Below, piece by piece: positions 6,903-12,824 of a stretch of 12,824 nucleotides of DNA; position 1 is the stretch's first letter; each line of letters starts with the position of its first letter. The notes under the pieces are model-generated. The model made no database searches. It was not told the origin of the DNA and saw only the letters and a program-made list of their open reading frames with translations. A program made the position numbers and the translations under genes. The DNA is from Entrophospora sp. SA101 (Eukaryota; Glomeromycota; Glomeromycetes; Entrophosporales; Entrophosporaceae), in the NCBI GenBank assembly GCA_958430865.1, contig CAUDNR010000126.1, positions 27,593-40,416 of the forward strand, in the 5' to 3' direction.

Positions 6903-8690
6903 ATGCCAAACACTACTTCAACTTCACAAGTTGCACATATGATGACTATGACAATAAATACTCCAAATATCCCTTCAATTTATTACTTATCTCCATCTGG
7001 ATTCAAAGTACATAATCCAAATCTTGTAGACTCTAATAGTTTAATATATTATTTATATAATACATATATGAACAAATTTAGTGTTAGTTATATAAATAGA
7101 AAATCATTTTGGTCAGTTCCAGAAATGACTCTCTTACCTGAAAAAGAATTAATAAACACATTATCAATTCACTCATACAATACCAACTGGATTCAAGAAG
7201 ATATGTATAATATACGTACAATGGATTGTGTTAAGTTGATTGAATTTCAAGAGTTGAATCTTAAATCACTGGATGATTATTTAAAAGCAGCAAATTTTTT
7301 ATTTCAATTTTCTGAAATTCAAGATTATATTCAAACAAATATAATCCCAATATCAGCTGACTGGCCTGGCCAGTTATATATTCGTAGTGCAATTACTCAA
7401 AAAATTTTAAAGTTAAATAATAATATTCCTGATCAAATAACTAAGTTAGTTCCTTTAATTGGTCCTCTACACATCTCACTAAACACACGTGAAACAACAT
7501 ATAAAATTTTTTATCCTTTTTTTAATAAGCTCTATTTGTATGTTTTTAAGGCTAAAAAAGATCTTGGAGAAAGAATATTTCCATGGAAAATTAATTTACT
7601 TCTATATCTAAGTTATGGTGGTTGGAAGTTAGTTAGGCAAGAAATCTTAAAAAAATTTAAACTATGTAAAGATATTGAATATGCAACTAGTATTGACTTG
7701 TTAGATAATATCATTCCCTCTGTGTTGGATATTTATGGAGTTTTATTTCGAGGAGGATTTTTCGATGAATATATTGAAACTTTATTTCGTGTATGGACTT
7801 TTATGGCAAGATTTAAAAGAAAAAATTATGATAAGGCTATTTTGGCTTTTCTAAGTGATATTTTTTACTGGAATCAAATTAATCATCCAATTTACAATTT
7901 TATTAGGCAATACTTATCACTATTTCATGATAGTTATGTAGAAAACTTTCACTCTTTATTACGTAGATACACATCTGATAAAGGTTTTGATCCAAAAAGA
8001 TTAAGGCGTGATGCTTTAGTTATAGATACTGAAAAACATAATAATAATTTTTTAAATGCATTTGTTGAAAAAAAAAAATATCCTTATTCAAAAAAAAATA
8101 TAGATTGTATGCTAGAAAGATCAGCTATATTTTTATTACAATACTTTGAATCAGTTTGGAATAATTTAGGTAAAACACAAAAACTTACAAAAAGAAAAGC
8201 AAATGAAAAACAATATTATGATCTTCCAACAATGGGTAAATTATGGGAAGTTGCTTTACCAACAGCTTTTCTTTCATCACACATTCCTAATACTCAAAAA
8301 TTTTGTGATGCCAACTTTTGTAAGATTTTAGATCAAAATATTCCAAGCTATTTTTTAACTTGTGGTCATTCATTTCATATTATTTGTTTTAACAGGCAAA
8401 ATAATTTATGTGTTTATTGTTACCAATATTTTTCAGAAAAGATTAATCAATTAGTTCCTTCTTTTATTGAAAGATTGAAAAAATCTGGACAAGATAACAA
8501 TAAAAAAAAGAAAAAAAAGAAAGACAATGATAATGATAGTAGTAGTTCTGAAGATGAAAAAAATATTAATGATAATGATGAATTTATAATTTTTCAAAAT
8601 GATGATTCTGCAAATAAACAATTAACTGAAGCATTAAATAAGTACCAACAAAAAATTATTTTAACTTTAAAAATTTATAATTTAAATTAA
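6903..8690 (+). CDS. 595-residue protein with C-terminal RING-H2-like zinc finger, fungal expanded family
   Basis: Single exon starting at the first in-frame ATG. The body (about 140-380) contains SADWPGQLYIRSAI (152-164), LIGPLHISLNTRE (185-197), FPWKINLLL, a strongly conserved-looking segment IDLLDNIIPSVLDIYGVLF (264-282) and SYVENFHSLLRR (344-355). I recall this set from a large family of uncharacterised Rhizophagus proteins. The spaced Asp153 and Glu347 within a long catalytic-like core hint at a transposase-derived (RNase H-like) domain; that is inference. The C-terminus has a RING-H2 pattern: C468, C473, C487, H489, H492, C495, C503, C506. The first pair is spaced CX4C instead of CX2C, so metal binding or E2 docking could be altered. 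A Lys run (534-540), Ser/acidic stretch (541-560) and amphipathic end follow; the Lys run could be a nuclear signal. No frameshift is present despite many A-runs, arguing for selection or youth. Confidence 0.75.
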   Translation: MPNTTSTSQVAHMMTMTINTPNIPSIYYLSPSGFKVHNPNLVDSNSLIYYLYNTYMNKFSVSYINRKSFWSVPEMTLLPEKELINTLSIHSYNTNWIQEDMYNIRTMDCVKLIEFQELNLKSLDDYLKAANFLFQFSEIQDYIQTNIIPISADWPGQLYIRSAITQKILKLNNNIPDQITKLVPLIGPLHISLNTRETTYKIFYPFFNKLYLYVFKAKKDLGERIFPWKINLLLYLSYGGWKLVRQEILKKFKLCKDIEYATSIDLLDNIIPSVLDIYGVLFRGGFFDEYIETLFRVWTFMARFKRKNYDKAILAFLSDIFYWNQINHPIYNFIRQYLSLFHDSYVENFHSLLRRYTSDKGFDPKRLRRDALVIDTEKHNNNFLNAFVEKKKYPYSKKNIDCMLERSAIFLLQYFESVWNNLGKTQKLTKRKANEKQYYDLPTMGKLWEVALPTAFLSSHIPNTQKFCDANFCKILDQNIPSYFLTCGHSFHIICFNRQNNLCVYCYQYFSEKINQLVPSFIERLKKSGQDNNKKKKKKKDNDNDSSSSEDEKNINDNDEFIIFQNDDSANKQLTEALNKYQQKIILTLKIYNLN

Positions 8691-8896
8691 TAAAAAAATA
8701 TTTATCTAAATTATCCAATAGGTTTCATAAAAATTGTAATCAATAATAATATTAAAAATTAATATAATATTAAAAAAATAAAATTTTTTTTTGATCTTCA
8801 AATGTTACACAAAAATGGGAATTTCCACCATGCTTAATATGTACACGTCGATCAAATCACAAACTACTATTTTTTTCTTTTCATAAATATTTAAAG
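8691..8896. other. Short intergenic spacer between RING ORF and F-box gene
   Basis: 206 bp, strongly AT-rich with A-runs just after the RING stop. It holds the terminator of the upstream gene and the promoter of the F-box gene; no distinct motif stands out. Confidence 0.4.
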
Positions 8897-10712
8897 ATGC
8901 CAAAAGAAAATATTAAAAGAAGTAAACAAAATAAAGAATTTGAAAGAGGGTAAGTGTTTTAAGGATGGTGGTGGTGGTTATCGCCCGCCACTTGCCGTCA
9001 CTCTAATTACTCATTTATTTGTATTTTATTTATTTGTTTATTATTTATTTATTATTTTAGTTTGAATCTTGACGAGTATGCCATGATTGACAAAAAATTG
9101 GCACTTTTCTCAAATATGCCTCTTGAAATATTCTTCCGTGTTTGTGAAGATTTACCACCATCCGATTTGTTGGCACTAATGCAAACATGTTCAAGATTCC
9201 ATTTTATCTTAATGGATGATGGAACCCAACAAATTTGGAAAAAAGCAAGAACAGCTTATTTTAAAGGACTGCAACGACCTCCCCCACCAAACTGGAGTGA
9301 ATTACAATATATTAGATTCTTCCTTGCTTCACCTCGATCCTGCATGTATTGTGGTATTATTGAATCAACTGAAATACATTGGCAGTTTCATGTAAGATGC
9401 TGTACTAGATGTTACAATGCAAGAACCACTACAAGAGAGTAAGTAATTATATAAAGTTTAATTGATTAAATAATCATATTTATTCATTTATTTATTTAAC
9501 AATTTCAGAAAAAAGAATATTAGAGATGATAGTTTCTATGTAAGATTACCTTATTTATTTTTATTTCAGAAAGATGGAATTAATGTACAGTTCTGGCAAA
9601 AAGATATTGATGAGAATTTTAGAAAATATGGATTAAGATCCGTTAAAGCTTATGATGATGAAGAAGGTAAAAAAATGCTTGAAGTTCAAAAAAAATTCAT
9701 GGAAGAATGTGAGGATCGCAATAAAGAATGCAGTTTGTATATGAAAAAATCAAAATGGCTTATTGTGAAAATCAACAAACTTGTTGATAAAATTCTTATG
9801 AAGGGGAAATTAACATTAAATTACAAATCTCATTATATTCAATCTCATTTTGCTTCATACAAAAGAGCAATTTTCCATTTTGCTGAGGTTAATCTTAATC
9901 ATAATAAACTTCCAAAAGAATACTGGGAAAGATTAAAAAATCAAATAATCTATGAAGCAGAAAAGCCACATCGACAGGAACTTATATTGAAATACTTGTT
10001 AAAAAAATGGCCTCGCCTTGGACCTAATAAACAAGCTGCTACAACATTCCCTGAAAAGATAGCTAATCCTCTTCGAGATTCTCAAGTTGATTGCTACACA
10101 ATTCTTCAATATTGCAATAGTTACAAGGACCCACCAATATACCAAGGTGATGCCTATACTATTTATTCAGAGAAATATCTAGAAGAGCAAGTAATACCGG
10201 TGCTAGAAAATGAAGCAAAAAAACTTGATTCTTATTTCCCTGAAGGAAATATTATCACAATAAAATCTGCAATTATTATGGGTATCAAAGCACCAATTTT
10301 TAGTTGCATGTTGTTAGATTGTGGAGAAAAACATATTCATCATTATTCACCAAAAGATATGGAACATCATCTTAATACCAAACATACTTCATTTTTTGAA
10401 CAAATTATGGCAGAACATGACAAGGTCCGGGTATGTTTAGAGGAAAATATAAATTTATTTGGTGATGATGATAAATGCAAAGATCAAAAATCACAAGAAA
10501 CATGCCAGAATGAACATAGTAGATCTATTGAACACCAAATAAAACATGAAGGAATTAATAATGGTAATGAACATCAAGAAAAAAGACCTCAAACTAATAA
10601 TCAACTTCAAAAACCACAAGAAACATACCAGAATGAACATAGATCTATTGAACACAAAAGAAAACATGAAGAAATTAATAATGGTAATGGACATAAAAAA
10701 AAAAGATCTTGA
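8897..10712 (+). CDS. F-box protein with Cys-pair and C2H2-like motifs and repeated tail, three exons
   Basis: Likely substrate-recognition subunit of an SCF ubiquitin ligase, inferred from the F-box. Exons 8897-8949, 9061-9438, 9509-10712; introns GTAAGT...TTTTAG and GTAAGT...TTTCAG; phases agree and give 544 residues. The start ATG opens a basic leader (MPKENIKRSKQNKEFERG). F-box at about 33-80: LFSNMPLEIFFRVCEDLPPSDLLALMQTCSRF; the LP-x-E-I-F core binds Skp1 in this family. Then C112-x2-C115 and CC-x2-C (131-135) form a Cys4-type cluster seen after fungal F-boxes. The middle is helical and charged. C410-x4-C415 with H430/431 and H436 resembles a degenerate C2H2 finger. Residues from about 472 are two tandem units (QETxQNEH...INNGN) ending in KKKRS. 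The stretch GTAAGATTACC...TTTCAG at 9540-9569 looks like an intron but is in frame and only 30 nt, so it is kept as coding. The target is unknown. Confidence 0.85.
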
Positions 10713-10735
10713 ACTAATAATTGACTTCAAAAATC
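10491..10735 (+). repeat. Tandem duplication at the 3' end of the F-box gene (about 120-bp units)
   Basis: The unit starting CACAAGAAACATGCCAG at 10492 recurs at 10615 as CACAAGAAACATACCAG, 123 bp on, with one 3-bp deletion (AGT lost in CATAGTAGATCT), preserving frame. A third copy begins at about 10704 (AGATCTTGAACTAATAATTG). There the CAA codons of unit one read TGA, so the stop codon of the gene falls inside the repeat, and a second CAA position is TGA as well. Confidence 0.8.
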
Positions 10736-11750
10736 TATCAAATGAATGGAGATCTGTTAAATTTTATTATAAAAAAATTACTTGTGTGTAAAAAAAAAAT
10801 TAGTATTTTTATTATAACAAATAATGCATATGTATATATATATATATTAATTAAATTATAAATAAATAAAAAATTTCCTTTTGCATCTTCACTACATGAA
10901 ACATTTTTTATAGATTATAAATGATTGATGGACAGACAATGGTAAATTAATTATTGATCCAGTTATTTATCACTTCACATTCATCATATCAATTTTTTTT
11001 AATATTACCGTTTCTGTTGAGAAATTTTGGACATTTTTTCAATTAAAAAAAATAACCCCCATTTATTCAATCAGTAAAAATTTTTATGATAATAACAAGC
11101 TCGCAACTGAGAAAGCAATCACACATACTATGTTACACACGAACAAAAATTCATTTATTTTAATTTGGGTTTGGGATTGCATCTTCTTTGTCGCAAAGAG
11201 CAAAAAACTGACATCACTCAGGCCAAGACACAGTAGTCTATTTTGTAAACCCATAACATATAAATAGGACAGCCGTTTTTTTGAAAAACTTGGATCTTAA
11301 TCTTTATTGTCATCCTCAAAAAATTGTGATTCATTGTTGTTTACTACCTGTTGCCATAATAATAATGCTTCTCATAATTGATGGATTTCATATATTACAA
11401 ATGTAACCAATTAACAAATTTTATCTCTCTTTTTTCTTTTTTAAAATGTTCCTTCTAAATAAAATAAACAATAAAAATTAACAAGAGTGAGGTCATGCCA
11501 CGAATGATCAATACACCCAGCATGAGCCACCAGCAAGAGTTCCATTCTCTCACTCATTGGACTTTAATAACACATTTAAGCGAGTCACATGAGCTCGCCA
11601 TTGCATGTCTTACCCTGAGACAAATAATAGTAATGGAAAAATGAGTTTTATATTTCAGGATATATACAGTTTACGACATTTCATTGGACAAATTTTATTC
11701 TATTGAATTATTTTGAATTTTTATTTTTTTACACAATAAAAGTTATGGAA
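10713..11750. other. AT-rich intergenic DNA, no gene recognised
   Basis: Includes AATAAATAAA-type polyadenylation-like sequence at 10859-10868 after the F-box gene, a TA run near 10831-10848, and two slightly GC-richer patches (about 11100-11280 and 11485-11630). The latter contains GCGAG...CTCGC (11580-11598), a small inverted repeat. TATAAATAG at 11260-11268 resembles a TATA box, but no convincing frame follows it. No tRNA or rRNA seen. Confidence 0.45.
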
Positions 11751-12247
11751 CGTTTGTCAATTATTCAATAGTTTGTATAGGCGCAATCAAAGTAAGTGTT
11801 AAACACAAGTTCAAGAAGTTTGCAAATCAAGTTTTGCAAATGAATGTTTTATCAATTATTCAATATTTTGTATAGGAGTGATTGAAATAAATGTCAAAGG
11901 CAAGATCTGAGAAGTTGTTTTAATGGATATTTTATCAATAATTCAAATATAGATAGGTTTGATTAAAATAAGTGCTAAAGTCAAGATCTGTTTGCAAATC
12001 AAGTTTTCCAAAATGAATGTTTTATTATTCAATAATTATATAGGTGGGTTTGGTCAAAGTAAGTATTAAAGTCGAGATCTATGAAGCTGTTTGTAAAATT
12101 TATTTAATGAACGCTTTATCAATTATTCAATAATTATATAGGTGGATTTGATCAAAGTAAGTGTTAGACAAGATCTATGAACTTGCAAATCGAGTTTACA
12201 AAATGAACGTTTTATCAATTATTCAATAAACATATAGGCGGGTTTAG
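11751..12247. repeat. Minisatellite, about six degenerate 83-96-bp units
   Basis: Units begin with TTTATCAATTATTCAATA or a close variant at 11753, 11848, 11931, 12021, 12115 and 12211. Later in each full unit come TATAGG, a GATTGA/GATCAA-like segment followed by AAGTAAGTGTTA, CAAGATCTATGA and GCAAATCAAG, ending in AATGAACG or AATGAATG. Spacings of 95, 83, 90, 94 and 96 bp show indels between units. The last copy stops after TATAGGCGGGTTTAGAGG. No ORF runs through it, and no known function is evident. Confidence 0.85.
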
Positions 12248-12321
12248 AGGTTGGCACAGTGCAAAAATTCTTTAACTGTTTAATTGTTAAAATTATACAC
12301 TTAATAGATGCTAAATGATTA

Positions 12322-12370
12322 CAGTCAAACCTCACCACAGCGGATTCATGGTTCCAGCCAAAAAAATCCG
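12322..12370 (+). repeat. Transposon terminus, pogo/mariner-type (TA-CAGTCAAACCTC)
   Basis: CAGTCAAACCTCACCACAGC follows a TA at 12320-12321, the expected target duplication. CGGAT (12341-12345) and ATCCG (12366-12370) form a subterminal inverted repeat. This start resembles ends of pogo/Tc1/mariner-superfamily elements. No inverted partner (GAGGTTTGACTG) occurs later in the window, so the other end lies beyond it or is lost. Confidence 0.5.
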
Positions 12371-12394
12371 TTATTATTATTATTATTATTATTA
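12371..12394. repeat. (TTA)n microsatellite
   Basis: Eight TTA/ATT units inside the presumed transposon end. Confidence 0.9.
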
Positions 12395-12554
12395 CGTGGG
12401 GCATTTGAAAAGTTTTGTCACTGGCCCTGTAAAATGACAATCTTATGTGTAACTTTGTACAATTTTTTTTAAATGAAAATAGTCGTTTTTGTCTATTAAA
12501 TAAAAAAAAAATTATTAAATTTTGTTCATTAATTATAAAGCTATTGACATTTAA

Positions 12555-12824
12555 AAATTTGCTAAAAAAACAATTGGAAAATTTTACATTTTTGTAAGCT
12601 GGAAAAATGGTAAGAGTGCGAATCAAATTCATATGGAATTGCAGGTTGCTGAAGGACCTAAAGCACTAAGTATTCGTAGTATTTATTGCTGGATTGAATC
12701 ATTTGAAAGTGGTGATGAAAACATTAAAGATGATTCATGTTCTGGATGCCCAAAAGAAATTGTCACCCCAAAAAATGTTGCAGAAATTGAAGAACTTATT
12801 GTTGAAGACCCACATATATCAATT
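12555..12824 (+). CDS. Mariner-family transposase, N-terminal DNA-binding part (partial)
   Basis: Open from 12555 to the window end without a stop. From about 12591 it reads FVSWKNGKSANQIHMEL, then ALSIRSIYCWIESFESGDE, IKDDSCSGCPKEI, and VAEIEELIVEDPHISI. This is the layout of mariner transposases: a first helix-turn-helix (K-x-GKSA), the W-x-x-x-F-x-x-G segment, the DD-x-x-SG-x-P linker, then the second helix-turn-helix starting with a v-x-E-L-V-x-x-D-x-R-I-T/S-like segment. The protein would bind the element's inverted repeats; the catalytic DDD/DDE domain is outside the window. There is no in-frame ATG before 12633, which would cut into the first helix-turn-helix, so the 5' end is decayed, spliced or uses another start. 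The normal Arg of SGRP is Cys here, which fits decay. Confidence 0.8.

Noticed and set aside
9540..9569. Extra 30-nt intron in the F-box gene
   Set aside because: The borders look like GT...AG, but the segment is in frame without a stop and is shorter than every other intron here (64-204 nt).
10491..10791. Minus-strand ORF 10491-10730 and plus-strand ORF 10546-10791
   Set aside because: Both are shadows created by the tandem repeat in the F-box gene tail; the true frame is the one continuous with the F-box.
12219..12632. Minus-strand ORF of 137 codons
   Set aside because: It runs through the minisatellite end, a transposon terminus and the TTA repeat (seen as IIIIII), and is antisense to the mariner transposase start. 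No domain is visible.
1..12824. CRISPR array, operon-like bacterial genes, tRNA or rRNA genes
   Set aside because: None seen. Introns, codon texture and gene families are eukaryotic; the minisatellite units are too long and adjacent to be CRISPR repeats with spacers.

Overview
This is AT-rich eukaryotic nuclear DNA with short phase-consistent GT-AG introns. It most resembles an arbuscular mycorrhizal fungus (Glomeromycotina, Rhizophagus-like). The reasons are a minus-strand kinase with the N-terminal Cys-rich module and IEW-x-P-x-x-x-F leader I associate with the expanded Rhizophagus kinases, a RING-tailed ORF of a family I recall from the same fungi, an F-box gene and mariner-type DNA. Assignments come from reading motifs by eye; no search was run.

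Layout. 1-345 (-): the 5' part of a protein kinase, broken by a frameshift in an A6 run. 369-581 (-): an unrecognised coding-like fragment. 754-1632: a non-autonomous DNA transposon with about 28-bp terminal inverted repeats at TA, carrying a second inverted-repeat element nested at 972-1394. 1640-3268: mostly intergenic, with a GC-richer block (about 2110-2850) holding degenerate open frames. 3269-4771 (+): a nine-exon gene for a CENP-A-type centromeric histone H3, apparently intact. 5307-6598 (-): a six-exon autophagy gene ATG5 that is clearly recognisable but has four in-frame TGA codons and two frameshifts. 6903-8690 (+): a single-exon 595-residue protein with a RING-H2-like C-terminus. 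8897-10712 (+): a three-exon, 544-residue F-box protein with a tandemly repeated tail. 10713-11750: AT-rich intergenic. 11751-12247: a minisatellite of about six degenerate 83-96-bp units. 12322 onward: a CAGTCAAACCTC transposon end, then from 12555 the N-terminal part of a mariner-family transposase running off the window.

Gene arrangement. The cenH3 gene and ATG5 converge. ATG5 and the RING ORF diverge from a roughly 300-bp shared upstream region. The RING ORF and the F-box gene lie in tandem; both could belong to ubiquitin-ligase systems, but nothing shows that they work together. The strongest results are the cenH3 gene with its unusual tail and 10-nt microexon, and the decayed ATG5 directly beside intact genes, whose stop codons look like C:G to T:A changes.
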